Shown here: piece by piece, positions 36,917-45,945 of the stretch
How the letters are laid out: each line of letters starts with the position of its first letter
Numbering within the stretch: the first letter of the stretch is position 1
DNA from: CAVZAB01 sp963773155
GTDB lineage: Bacteria > Pseudomonadota > Alphaproteobacteria > Rhizobiales > Beijerinckiaceae
Length of the DNA stretch: 64,000 nt
Reading direction: 5' to 3'
NCBI GenBank assembly: GCA_963773155.1
Contig: CAVZAB010000010.1
Span: 1 to 64,000, forward strand
The notes under the pieces: generated by a model
The model's database searches: none
Told to the model about the DNA's origin: nothing
What the model saw: the letters and a program-made list of their open reading frames with translations, nothing else
Translations under genes and position numbers: made by a program

Positions 36917-37441
36917 ATGAGCGCACCGGCCAAACGCCGCAAGCCGCCCGCCCCGCCGTTGCGGCGCGACGAGCAGTCGGATGATAAAATCGATCCGGTC
37001 CTCGTCGGCCAGATTGCCGATCTCTTGGCAAGCCGGGACCTGACCGAAATCGAAGTCCAGCGCGGTGACTTGTGGATCCGGGTTTCGCGGGCGTCGACGG
37101 GTGCAACCTCTGTCCAGACGCCGGTGCTGGCGCCAGCCCTTGTACCGGCCGCGGTGGTCGCCCCGCCGGCCAATCCCGCAAGCCCGCCACCGGAACCTGG
37201 CGAACATCCCGGCGCGATCAAATCGCCGATGGTCGGCACCGTCTACCGGCGCGCCAGCCCTAAATCCAAGCCCTTTGTCGATATCGGCAGTCAAGTGAAG
37301 GCGGGTGAGAAGATCCTGCTCGTCGAGGCGATGAAGACCTTCAACGAAATCGTTGCGCCGCGCGCTGGCACGATTACCGCGATTTTCGTCGAGGATGGCC
37401 AGCCCGTCGAATATGGCCAACCGCTCGTGATTATCGAATGA
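36917..37441 (+). CDS. accB: Biotin carboxyl carrier protein of acetyl-CoA carboxylase
   Basis: Carries biotin between the biotin carboxylase and carboxyltransferase steps that make malonyl-CoA. The 174-residue product has an N-terminal dimerisation region (VGQIADLLASRDLTEIEV), an alanine/proline linker and the C-terminal biotinyl domain with the biotinylated lysine in VEAMKTFNEI. GAGAGGG precedes the ATG. It is cotranscribed with accC, 48 bases downstream. Confidence 0.96.
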   Translation: MSAPAKRRKPPAPPLRRDEQSDDKIDPVLVGQIADLLASRDLTEIEVQRGDLWIRVSRASTGATSVQTPVLAPALVPAAVVAPPANPASPPPEPGEHPGAIKSPMVGTVYRRASPKSKPFVDIGSQVKAGEKILLVEAMKTFNEIVAPRAGTITAIFVEDGQPVEYGQPLVIIE

Positions 37442-37489
37442 GACGGCAAGCCGATCGCGTTGCGGCGGCCCCGTCAACTTGGCCTTGCC

Positions 37490-38852
37490 ATGTTTGACAA
37501 AATTCTGATCGCCAATCGCGGCGAGATCGCCCTAAGAATCCTGCGGGCAGCCAAGGAGCTCGGAATCGCAACGGTGGCGATCCATTCGACCGCCGATGCC
37601 GAAGCCATGCATGTCAAGCTCGCCGACGAGAGCGTGTGCATCGGCCCGCCGCCGGCCCGAGAAAGCTATCTCAACATCCCGGCGCTGCTGGCGGCCTGCG
37701 AGATCACCGGCGCCGATGCCATTCATCCCGGCTACGGCTTTCTTTCCGAAAACGCCCGTTTCGCGGAAATTCTCGCCGAACACAATATCGTCTTTATCGG
37801 CCCCAAGGCCGAACACATTCGCCTGATGGGCGACAAGATCGAAGCCAAGCGGACCGCCCAGAGCCTCGGCATCCCCTGCGTGCCGGGTTCCGACAGGCGC
37901 CATTGAGGACGACGTCAAAGCCGAACAAATCGCCCAATCGATCGGCTTCCCGGTGCTGGTCAAAGCGGCGTCTGGCGGCGGTGGACGCGGCATGAAGGTC
38001 GCCCGCTCGGCGAGCGAACTTGCCGGCGCGCTGTCGACGGCACGGGCCGAAGCGAAGGCTGCCTTCGGCGACGATGCGGTCTATCTCGAAAAATATCTCG
38101 AGCGGCCGCGGCACATCGAAGTTCAGGTGCTCGGCGACGGCAGGGGCGAGGCGATTCATCTCGCCGAGCGCGATTGTTCGCTGCAGCGCCGCCACCAGAA
38201 GGTCTGGGAGGAAGGCCCCTCGCCGGCGCTCAACGATACGCAGCGTCATGCAATCGGCGAGAGCGTCGCCAAGGCGATGCGTCAGCTCGGCTATCGCGGC
38301 GCCGGCACCGTCGAGTTTCTCTACGAAGACGGCCGGTTCTATTTTATTGAAATGAACACGCGCATTCAGGTCGAGCATCCGGTCACCGAAATGATCACCG
38401 GCATCGATCTCGTCAATGAGCAGATCCGCATTGCGGCCGGCAGTCCATTGTCGATCCGTCAGGAAGAGGTAACGATTTCGGGCCACGCGATCGAATGCCG
38501 AGTCAATGCCGAGCATGCCGCGACCTTCCGCCCTTCACCCGGCCGCATCGCTTATTATCATCCACCCGGCGGCTTGGGCGTGCGTGTCGATTCAGCTGTC
38601 TACCAAGGCTATCAGATTTCCCCCAATTACGATTCCCTGGTCGGCAAACTGATTGTCCACGGCCGCAACCGGACCGAGGCACTGATGCGTCTGCGCCGCG
38701 CGCTCGACGAATTCATCATCGACGGGATAGACACGACTCTGCCGCTCTTTCGCACCCTGGTCCGCAATTCCGACATTCAAAACGGCCTCTACGACATTCA
38801 TTGGCTTGAGAAATTCCTTGCTACCGGCGGAATGGACACAAGCGAGGCTTGA
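37490..38852 (+). CDS. accC: Biotin carboxylase AccC (frameshifted)
   Basis: ATP-dependent carboxylation of the AccB biotin. It starts MFDKILIANRGEIALR and shows HPGYGFLSE, the glycine-rich ATP lid KAASGGGGRGMK, the active-site region MNTRIQVEHPVTE and the C-terminal domain. An extra A at about 37895 shifts the frame after PGSD; deleting it gives PGSDGAIEDDVKAEQI and joins the halves, for 453 residues, the usual length. The enzyme is essential for fatty-acid synthesis, so the break is very probably an error. No clear ribosome site precedes the ATG; translational coupling to accB is possible. Confidence 0.95.
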
Positions 38853-38883
38853 CGGCGCTCGCGGGCCTGCTCACCTTGACGCA

Positions 38884-39543
38884 ATGTCGCGCCCGATCGA
38901 CCCCTTCGAAATTACCCCGCGGATCCTTCTCAAGGCCTATTCGATCGGCCTTTTTCCGATGGCCGAGGACGCCAACGACCCAACCCTATTCTGGATGGAT
39001 CCGAAGGAGCGCGGCATCTTTCCGCTTAACGAATTGCGGGTTTCGCGCAGCCTCGAAAAGATCGTCCGCGGCGAGCGCTACCAGATCCGGATCGACCAGG
39101 ATTTCGACGCGGTGATTGGCCAGTGCGCGGCGCGTTCGGACGACCGGCCGCAGACCTGGATCAATCGCCGGATTCGGGCTCTTTACCGGGAATTGTTCGA
39201 TCTTGGCGCTGTCCACACGGTCGAAGCCTATGATTCGCGCGGCACCCTGGCCGGCGGCCTCTACGGGGTCAGCCTCGGTGCGGCCTTCTTCGGAGAAAGC
39301 ATGTTCCATCGCGCGCGAGATGCCTCGAAAGTCGCTCTGGTTCATCTCGTGGCCGGGTTGCGGCGCGGCGGCTATCAGCTTCTCGACACCCAATTCGTCA
39401 CACCGCACCTTGCCTCGCTCGGCGCCAGGGCGGTGGCGCGCGACGTCTACCACGCGCTTCTCGAGCCGGCGGTTGCCGGGCGCGCGCAATTTCCCCCCGC
39501 CGCTTTGAGCGGTCGCGACGCGCTTGCCGTCGTCGGCGCCTGA
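38884..39543 (+). CDS. aat: Leucyl/phenylalanyl-tRNA-protein transferase
   Basis: Adds Leu or Phe to N-terminal Arg/Lys of proteins for ClpAPS degradation (N-degron pathway). The 219-residue product has the conserved AYSIGLFPMA, FWMDPKERGIFP, TWINRRIR, GGLYGVSLGAAFFGESMF and LLDTQFVTPHLASLG blocks. The frame opens at 38806, inside accC, but the ATG at 38884 gives the family N-terminus. It follows accC by 31 bases. Confidence 0.96.
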   Translation: MSRPIDPFEITPRILLKAYSIGLFPMAEDANDPTLFWMDPKERGIFPLNELRVSRSLEKIVRGERYQIRIDQDFDAVIGQCAARSDDRPQTWINRRIRALYRELFDLGAVHTVEAYDSRGTLAGGLYGVSLGAAFFGESMFHRARDASKVALVHLVAGLRRGGYQLLDTQFVTPHLASLGARAVARDVYHALLEPAVAGRAQFPPAALSGRDALAVVGA

Positions 39544-39552
39544 ACCCGCCGC

Positions 39553-40242
39553 TTACTTGTTATTGCCGGCCGGATCGCGCCCGCCACCGGAGCTGACGGT
39601 CGGAAAGAAGCGCTGGGTTGGCGAACGGCGGGGTTCGGCCGACGCGTTCGCTGGCCGGGTCACCTGGCCCTCGAGGGTGCCTTCGACCGGCGGCGCCAAC
39701 GGATCGATCGTCTGGAAGCCCTGGTCGACGCGCTTCGGCCGCGAACCGCTTGCGTTCTTCCCCTTTTGCGCATCGGCGGGAAGATCCGGCGGCAGGTCGG
39801 CGACTTCGGGCGGGGTCACAATAATGTCCTTGCCGCCTTTGCATTCGGTCAGCCAGACATCATAGACGGGATGTTCGAGCGCGTGCAGGCCGGGGCTTGC
39901 GGCGAACATCCAGCCGGTGAATAGGCGTTTGTACTCGTTGCTGGCGTCGCCATTGGCGGATATCTCGTCGATTTCGACGAAGGTCGTCGTTTGCGGCGGT
40001 TCAGTCGGCGGCCGCGTATAGCAGACCCTTGGCGTAATCTGCAGCGAACCGAACTGGACGGTCTCGTCGGTTGCGACCTCAAAGGAAATGATCCGGCCGG
40101 TAATCTTGTCAAGACCGGCGAAAATGGCGGTTGGATGTTTGATTCGGTCGGCCATCGCCGCCGGCGTCCCGACGAGAACAAGCAGCAACGCCGCGCAGAC
40201 AAGAGTGCCGACGCCGAGCGCCGACCAGGCACGATCAATCAT
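39553..40242 (-). CDS. DUF2155 domain-containing exported protein
   Basis: An alphaproteobacterial family without known function. It has a signal peptide (about residues 1-31, cleaved after AMA), then the DUF2155 domain (about 40-140) with AIFAGLDKITGRI, QITPRVCYTRPP and FTGWMFAASPGLHALEHPVYDVWL, and a low-complexity proline-rich tail. Two conserved cysteines (CYTR and TECKGG) may pair in the periplasm. It lies head-to-tail 116 bases downstream of the NDUFA12 gene on the same strand, a pairing common in this class. Confidence 0.9.
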   Translation of the reverse strand: MIDRAWSALGVGTLVCAALLLVLVGTPAAMADRIKHPTAIFAGLDKITGRIISFEVATDETVQFGSLQITPRVCYTRPPTEPPQTTTFVEIDEISANGDASNEYKRLFTGWMFAASPGLHALEHPVYDVWLTECKGGKDIIVTPPEVADLPPDLPADAQKGKNASGSRPKRVDQGFQTIDPLAPPVEGTLEGQVTRPANASAEPRRSPTQRFFPTVSSGGGRDPAGNNK

Positions 40243-40358
40243 GGAAATTCCAGTTGCCGCATGTTTGCTTTCAAGGTCCGACTAGCGCCGGCCGCCGCCC
40301 CTTAGCATGCGCGAGCCGAGCACGAAAGTCGGGCCGCAATAGGGCCCGGCCGGCGATG

Positions 40359-40769
40359 TCAGGGGTCCGGTGACCAGGCCGCGTAATCGCCGGTCGCCGC
40401 CGGCCGGCGACCCGTCCGCAGCGTCGAGCCCTGCGGCCGGTAGGCGTCCGGCGTGCCAGTCTGATTGGCCTGATAGGGTTTCTCCCAACCATGGGGCCGG
40501 TATGATTCGGCAGTCGGTGGCACATCGACCGTATGATGCAACCAGCCGAACCAGCCGGTCGGCGTAGCCGAGGCCTCGACTTCACCGACATAGATGACCC
40601 AGCGGCGCTCGAAGCCAAGCGCCGGATCCTTTTGACCACCTTTGCTGCGGTAATAGAGGTTGCCGAATTCGTCCTGCCCGACCAGTTCGCCATACCGCCA
40701 GGTATAAAAGCGCGTGCCGAGCGTTTGGCCGTTCCACCAGGTAAAAAATTGCCGGAGGAATTGGAGCAT
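40359..40769 (-). CDS. Complex I accessory subunit NDUFA12 (B17.2) homologue
   Basis: A 136-residue homologue of the mitochondrial B17.2 subunit, present in alphaproteobacterial complex I on the peripheral arm. Conserved features are WWNGQTLGTRFYTWR, GNLYYRSKG, RRWVIYVGEVEAS, PTGWFGWLHH and the C-terminal ATGDYAAWSPD. The frame opens at 40958, but ATG 40769, after GAGG, starts the family. The nuo operon is not in the window. Confidence 0.93.
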   Translation of the reverse strand: MLQFLRQFFTWWNGQTLGTRFYTWRYGELVGQDEFGNLYYRSKGGQKDPALGFERRWVIYVGEVEASATPTGWFGWLHHTVDVPPTAESYRPHGWEKPYQANQTGTPDAYRPQGSTLRTGRRPAATGDYAAWSPDP

Positions 40770-41359
40770 CGATGCCTCGGACTTGGACCAGCCAGTTCGC
40801 CGCGGACTATGACGAAGGCCAAGGCCAGTGTCCAGACCGCCGGCGATCGCATGCCCGCAGCTGCTCGGCCGGATTCGGGGCTGCGGCCGGCTGGGGATAA
40901 TGGGGGCAATTGTGCCGCGCGCATGATCGATTGGTCGTGATGACAGCATGATGAACAAGTCATTACCGGCGACCCGGCGGGCGCTGCTTCATGCGGCCCT
41001 TTCGCTCTTGCAAAAACATCCGGCAATGTCCGACACTTACCGCGAACGGCTCGGGCGATTCCCCAACCAGGCCCCCTCCACTACATTTTGTGCCTCTCTG
41101 TCAAGCGACCTCCTACAGCTTGACGAAAAGCCAATTTAAGCCCTATAATTTTTTCACTGCACGGGGCTCTGATGGCAGTCCGCTCAATCGGCTGACCGTC
41201 ACACCGCAACCGGCTAAACCGCGGCCAATAGCGCGGTTGCAGCATGTTCGGCGCAAAGACGGACGGCTGGCCGATGGTGATGGTGTTTCGGAGCAAGAAT
41301 GGGGCTGGAGCCGGAGATCGGCTGCGGGCGCGTGCGCCTGCCAACTTGGGGTGACGGAC
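40770..41359. other. Intergenic region and nrdJ leader
   Basis: A 590-base gap between the divergent NDUFA12 and nrdJ genes. It holds the sigma-70-like promoter at 41120-41149 and a leader of about 200 bases before nrdJ that is rich in inverted repeats (for instance CCGCGG near 41219 and GCGCGGTTGC near 41230). No gene is supported here; frames running through it are upstream extensions of nrdJ. Confidence 0.5.
41120..41149 (+). promoter_or_regulatory. Sigma-70-type promoter of nrdJ
   Basis: TTGACG (41120-41125) and a perfect TATAAT (41144-41149) are separated by 18 bases. Transcription would begin near 41156 and leave a 5' leader of about 200 bases before the nrdJ ATG. It lies in the most AT-rich stretch of the gap. 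Confidence 0.75.
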
Positions 41360-44300
41360 ATGCGATTTGAACGGCGATATACGACGGCGGGTCAATCGCC
41401 CTATCAGGGCATCGAATTCCGGTTGGCCAAGAGCGAGATCCGCAATCCCGACGGGTCGATCGTGTTTTCCCTTGCGAATATCGAGGTCCCGGCCGCCTGG
41501 AGTCAGGTCGCCGCCGACGTCCTCGCCCAGAAATATTTTCGCAAGGCCGGGGTGCCGGCGCAGCTGAAGCGGGTCGAGGAGGCGGGGTTGCCGGCCTTCT
41601 TATGGCGTTCCTGCGCCGATACGGCGGCGCTCGAGGCTTTGCCGAAGATCGCCCGCTACGGTTCGGAAACTTCGGCCAAACAGGTCTTCGACAGGCTTGC
41701 CGGCACGTGGACCTATTGGGGTTGGCTCGGCAAATATTTCGATCGGCAGGAGGATGCCGAAGCCTTCCACGACGAACTGCGCTTCATGCTCGCCCGCCAA
41801 ATGGCGGCGCCGAATTCGCCGCAATGGTTCAATACCGGCCTGCATTGGGCCTATGGAATCGACGGCCCGGGCCAGGGCCATTATTTCGTCGATCCGGCGA
41901 GCGGCAAATTGACCCGGTCGGCCTCGGCCTACGAGCACCCGCAGCCGCATGCTTGTTTCATCCAATCGGTTGCTGACGATCTCGTCAACGACGGTGGCAT
42001 CATGGATTTGTGGGTGCGCGAGGCCCGGTTGTTCAAATATGGCTCGGGCACCGGCTCGAACTTCTCCAGGCTGCGCGGCGAGAACGAGCGCTTGTCGGGC
42101 GGCGGCAAGTCGTCGGGCCTGATGAGTTTCCTCAAAATCGGCGATCGCGCCGCCGGAGCCATTAAATCCGGCGGCACGACGCGGCGGGCAGCAAAAATGG
42201 TCGTCGTCGATGCCGATCATCCGGATATCGAAGCCTTCATCGACTGGAAGGTGAAGGAGGAGGAGAAGGTTGCCTCGCTTGTCACCGGGTCGAAGACGGT
42301 CAAGCGGCATATGAAGGCGATTTTAAAGGCCTGCATCAATTGCCAGGGATCGGGCGACGATTGCTTCAACCCCGAGCGCAACCCCGCCCTCAAGCGGGAA
42401 ATCAAGCTCGCTCGCCGCTCCGACGTGCCGGACAATTACATCAAGCGGGTCATCCAGTTTGCTCGGCAAGGCTATACCGACATCGCCTTCGACACGTACA
42501 ATACCGATTGGGATTCCGAGGCCTATCTGACGGTTTCCGGCCAGAATTCCAACAATTCTGTCTCGCTCTCCGATGCCTTCCTGCGCGCCGTCGAGGCGGA
42601 TGGCCCCTGGTCGCTGACCCGACGCACTGACGGCAAAACCGCCAAGACACTGCAGGCCCGTGATCTGTGGGAGAAGATCGGCTATGCCGCCTGGGCCTCG
42701 GCTGACCCTGGCCTGCATTTCAACACGACGATGAACGATTGGCACACCTGCCCGGCGGCCGGTCCTATCCGCGCCTCCAATCCGTGCTCCGAATACATGT
42801 TCCTTGACGACACAGCTTGCAATCTCGCCTCGCTCAACCTGCTGCAGTTCCGCGACAGCGAGACCCGGCAACTCGACATTGCCTCGTTCGAGCATGCGGC
42901 CCGCCTGTGGACATTGGTACTCGAAATCTCGGTTCTGATGGCGCAATTTCCCTCCAAGGAAATCGCCCGCCGCTCGTTTGCCTATCGGACGCTTGGGCTC
43001 GGCTATGCCAATATCGGCGGCCTCCTGATGTCGATGGGTCTTGGCTATGATTCGCAGGAGGGCCGCGCCCTGTGCGGCGCGCTCACTGCGATCATGACTG
43101 GCATTGCCTATGCGACCTCGGCCGAGATCGCCGGCGAACTCGGCGCCTTTGCCGAATATCGGGCCAATGCCCAGGCCATGCTGCGGGTGATCCGCAACCA
43201 TCGCCGCGCCGCGCATGGCCAATCGGAGGGCTATGAGCGCCTGTCGATGAATCCGGTGCCGCTCGATCACACCTCCTGCCGGCTGTTGGCGAACCAAGGC
43301 GCCGAATTGGTCGAACACGCCAAGGCCGCCTGGGACCGCGCGCTAGAATGGGGCGAGGCGCACGGCTTTCGCAATGCGCAAGTCACGGTGATCGCGCCGA
43401 CCGGCACGATCGGCCTCGTCATGGATTGCGACACGACCGGCATCGAACCCGATTTTGCGCTGGTCAAGTTCAAGAAGCTCGCCGGCGGCGGCTATTTCAA
43501 AATCATCAACCGCGCCGTGCCCGAGGCGTTGCGCGCACTCGGCTACAGCGAAGCCCAGATTGCTGAGATCGAAGCCTACACCGTCGGTCATGCCTCGCTG
43601 CGGCAGTCGCCTGGCATCAACCACACGACCCTGCGCGTCCGTGGCTTTGACGAGGCCAAGCTTGCGGCGCTCGAAGGGACGTTGGCTTCCGCCTTCGACA
43701 TCAAGTTCGTATTCAACAAATGGTCGCTCGGCAGCGAGTTCCTGACCGAGCGACTTGGCGTACCGGCCGACCGGATCGACGATCCGAGCTTCGACCTGCT
43801 CGTCCATCTCGGCTTTACCAAGTCCGAGATCGAGGCTGCCAATCTCCATGTCTGCGGCGCAATGACGCTCGAGGGCGCCCCACATTTGCGCGGCGAGCAC
43901 TACCCCGTCTTCGATTGCGCCAACCCGTGTGGGCGAACCGGCAAACGCTATCTTTCGGTCAACAGCCACATCCGCATGATGGCGGCGGCGCAGCCGTTCA
44001 TTTCGGGGGCGATTTCCAAGACGATCAACATGCCGAACGACGCCAGCGTCGAGGATTGCAAAGATGCCTATCTGCTGTCCTGGCGCCTCGCGCTCAAGGC
44101 CAATGCCCTCTACCGGGACGGTTCGAAATTGTCGCAACCGCTGAGCGCCCAGCTGATCCAGGACGGCGAGGACGACGAGGATGCGGTCGAGCAATTGTTG
44201 GCCGCCAACATGCCGGCCCGAGCGGTGCAAGTTGCCGAAAAAGTGGTCGAGCGCGTGATCGAGCGCATCGAGCGCGAGCGCGAGCGCGAGAAATTGCCGG

Positions 44301-45100
44301 ACCGGCGCAAGGGCTACACCCAAAAGGCCGTGGTCGGCGGCCACAAGGTCTATTTGCGGACCGGCGAATACAATGATGGGCGGCTTGGCGAAATCTTCAT
44401 CGACATGCACAAGGAGGGCGCGGCCTTCCGTTCGCTGATGAACAATTTCGCAATCGCGATTTCGCTCGGCTTCCAATATGGGGTGCCGCTCGAAGAATAT
44501 GTCGACGCCTTCACCTTTACCCGGTTCGAACCGGCCGGCATGGTTCAGGGCAATGATGCGATTAAGAATGCCACGTCAGTTCTTGATTACGTGTTCCGCG
44601 AGCTGGCGATTTCCTACCTCGCCCGCTATGACTTGGCGCATGTATCGCCCGAAGACATCGGTCACGACGTGATCGGCAAGGGCGAGGATCAGGGTAAGGC
44701 GCCGGCAGGCCCGAGCCAGGCGACCCGGGCGGTATCGAAGGGCCTGCTGCGTGGACGAACCGGCAATCTCGCTGGGGCGAACGAGACGCCGGGCCCCAAT
44801 CCACCGCCCGGCACCGTCCTCGCCTTTGCCCAGGCCTATCCGACCGCCGGTGCCAATGCACTGCGATCGGATCCGGCCGATGCGACAACAAAGTCGCCGC
44901 CGGGCGCCGCGGTGCACCAGGAAGAATTGCCGCTCCGCCCGGCCGACGCCCGCTCGGGCGCCGCCGAGGACCGGCGACAGGAGGCACGGATGAAGGGCTA
45001 TGTCGGCGAAGCCTGCCCCGAATGCGGCAATTTCACGCTGGTTCGCAACGGCACTTGCCTGAAATGCGACACCTGCGGCTCGACCACGGGCTGCAGCTAG
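41360..45100 (+). CDS. nrdJ: Adenosylcobalamin-dependent ribonucleotide reductase (class II)
   Basis: Makes deoxyribonucleotides using coenzyme B12, independent of oxygen. The product has 1246 residues, starting MRFERRYTTAG. The N-terminal region, the ten-stranded barrel with active-site segments NPCSEYMFLDD and the ACNLASLNL block, and PTGTIGLVMDCDTTGIEP are visible. The C-terminal zinc-ribbon tail (CPECGNF, LKCDTCGSTTGC) carries the swinging redox cysteines. A variable low-complexity linker lies between about residues 1110 and 1200. No frameshift is present in this long gene. It sits alone behind its own promoter. Confidence 0.97.
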   Translation: MRFERRYTTAGQSPYQGIEFRLAKSEIRNPDGSIVFSLANIEVPAAWSQVAADVLAQKYFRKAGVPAQLKRVEEAGLPAFLWRSCADTAALEALPKIARYGSETSAKQVFDRLAGTWTYWGWLGKYFDRQEDAEAFHDELRFMLARQMAAPNSPQWFNTGLHWAYGIDGPGQGHYFVDPASGKLTRSASAYEHPQPHACFIQSVADDLVNDGGIMDLWVREARLFKYGSGTGSNFSRLRGENERLSGGGKSSGLMSFLKIGDRAAGAIKSGGTTRRAAKMVVVDADHPDIEAFIDWKVKEEEKVASLVTGSKTVKRHMKAILKACINCQGSGDDCFNPERNPALKREIKLARRSDVPDNYIKRVIQFARQGYTDIAFDTYNTDWDSEAYLTVSGQNSNNSVSLSDAFLRAVEADGPWSLTRRTDGKTAKTLQARDLWEKIGYAAWASADPGLHFNTTMNDWHTCPAAGPIRASNPCSEYMFLDDTACNLASLNLLQFRDSETRQLDIASFEHAARLWTLVLEISVLMAQFPSKEIARRSFAYRTLGLGYANIGGLLMSMGLGYDSQEGRALCGALTAIMTGIAYATSAEIAGELGAFAEYRANAQAMLRVIRNHRRAAHGQSEGYERLSMNPVPLDHTSCRLLANQGAELVEHAKAAWDRALEWGEAHGFRNAQVTVIAPTGTIGLVMDCDTTGIEPDFALVKFKKLAGGGYFKIINRAVPEALRALGYSEAQIAEIEAYTVGHASLRQSPGINHTTLRVRGFDEAKLAALEGTLASAFDIKFVFNKWSLGSEFLTERLGVPADRIDDPSFDLLVHLGFTKSEIEAANLHVCGAMTLEGAPHLRGEHYPVFDCANPCGRTGKRYLSVNSHIRMMAAAQPFISGAISKTINMPNDASVEDCKDAYLLSWRLALKANALYRDGSKLSQPLSAQLIQDGEDDEDAVEQLLAANMPARAVQVAEKVVERVIERIEREREREKLPDRRKGYTQKAVVGGHKVYLRTGEYNDGRLGEIFIDMHKEGAAFRSLMNNFAIAISLGFQYGVPLEEYVDAFTFTRFEPAGMVQGNDAIKNATSVLDYVFRELAISYLARYDLAHVSPEDIGHDVIGKGEDQGKAPAGPSQATRAVSKGLLRGRTGNLAGANETPGPNPPPGTVLAFAQAYPTAGANALRSDPADATTKSPPGAAVHQEELPLRPADARSGAAEDRRQEARMKGYVGEACPECGNFTLVRNGTCLKCDTCGSTTGCS

Positions 45101-45116
45101 TCGCAAACCGAAGCGC

Positions 45117-45140
45117 GCCGCCGGCTGACCCGCCGGCGGC
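45117..45140. terminator. Bidirectional hairpin between nrdJ and aapP
   Basis: A perfect 9-bp GC-only stem (GCCGCCGGC with GCCGGCGGC) with the loop TGACCC lies between the convergent stops of nrdJ and aapP. There is no T run on either strand, so it may assist rho-dependent termination or protect 3' ends rather than act as a classical terminator. Confidence 0.55.
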
Positions 45141-45148
45141 CAGATGCC

Positions 45149-45922
45149 CTAGTGCAGGATCTGCGACAGGAACAATTTGGTCCGCTCGTGCTGCGGGTTA
45201 GCAAAGAACGATTCCGGCGTGTTCATCTCGACGATTTCGCCATAATCCATGAAGATCACCCGGTCGGCCACCTGCCGGGCAAAGCCCATTTCGTGGGTGA
45301 CGCAAAGCATGGTCATGCCCTCGTTGGCGAGGCCGACCATCGTATCGAGCACTTCCTTGACCATCTCCGGATCGAGCGCCGAGGTCGGCTCGTCGAACAG
45401 CATGATTTTTGGGCTCATGCAGAGCGCCCGGGCAATCGCCACGCGCTGCTGCTGCCCACCGGATAATTGGCCCGGAAACTTGCCGGCCTGTTCGGGGATC
45501 TTGACCCTAGTGAGATAATGCATCGCCACTTCCTCGGCGTCTTTCTGCGGCATTTTCTTGACCCAGATCGGCGCGAGCGTGCAGTTCTGCAGAATAGTCA
45601 GATGCGGAAACAGGTTGAAATGCTGGAACACCATGCCGACATCGCGCCGGATTTCGTCGATTTTCTTGAGATCGTCGGTGAGTTCGGTACCATCGACAAT
45701 AATCTTGCCCTGCTGGTGCTCCTCGAGCCGGTTGATGCAGCGGATCATGGTCGATTTGCCGGACCCGGAAGGCCCGCAGATGACGATGCGTTCGCCACGC
45801 TGGACCGCCAAGTTGATGTCCTTGAGCACGTGAAAGTCACCATACCACTTGTGCATATGACTGATTTCGATTGCCGTCTCGTTCTGCAGGGTGGCGGGTT
45901 TGAGAGTGGCAAGCGTGGCCAT
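45149..45922 (-). CDS. aapP: General L-amino-acid ABC transporter, ATP-binding protein AapP
   Basis: The 257-residue ATPase of the Aap/Bzt polar amino-acid importer. Walker A GPSGSGKST, the Q-loop in MVFQHFNLF, signature LSGGQQQRV, Walker B IMLFDEPTSALDPE and the switch histidine in CVTHEMGFA are present. It is the last gene of aapJ-aapQ-aapM-aapP, 23 bases after aapM. Members of this group take up glutamate, aspartate, glutamine and others. Confidence 0.96.
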   Translation of the reverse strand: MATLATLKPATLQNETAIEISHMHKWYGDFHVLKDINLAVQRGERIVICGPSGSGKSTMIRCINRLEEHQQGKIIVDGTELTDDLKKIDEIRRDVGMVFQHFNLFPHLTILQNCTLAPIWVKKMPQKDAEEVAMHYLTRVKIPEQAGKFPGQLSGGQQQRVAIARALCMSPKIMLFDEPTSALDPEMVKEVLDTMVGLANEGMTMLCVTHEMGFARQVADRVIFMDYGEIVEMNTPESFFANPQHERTKLFLSQILH

Positions 45923-45945
45923 GAAATGGGTCTCCCTGGAAAGGA

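Noticed and set aside
41290..41330. B12-box-like sequence (GAGCCGGAGATCGGCTG) in the nrdJ leader, suggesting a cobalamin riboswitch
   Set aside because: Only one degenerate block is seen; other conserved elements are missing, and B12 repression of a B12-dependent enzyme would make little sense. A covariance search would settle it.
43343..44476. 377-residue frame antisense to nrdJ
   Set aside because: Entirely within nrdJ, whose frame is intact and conserved.
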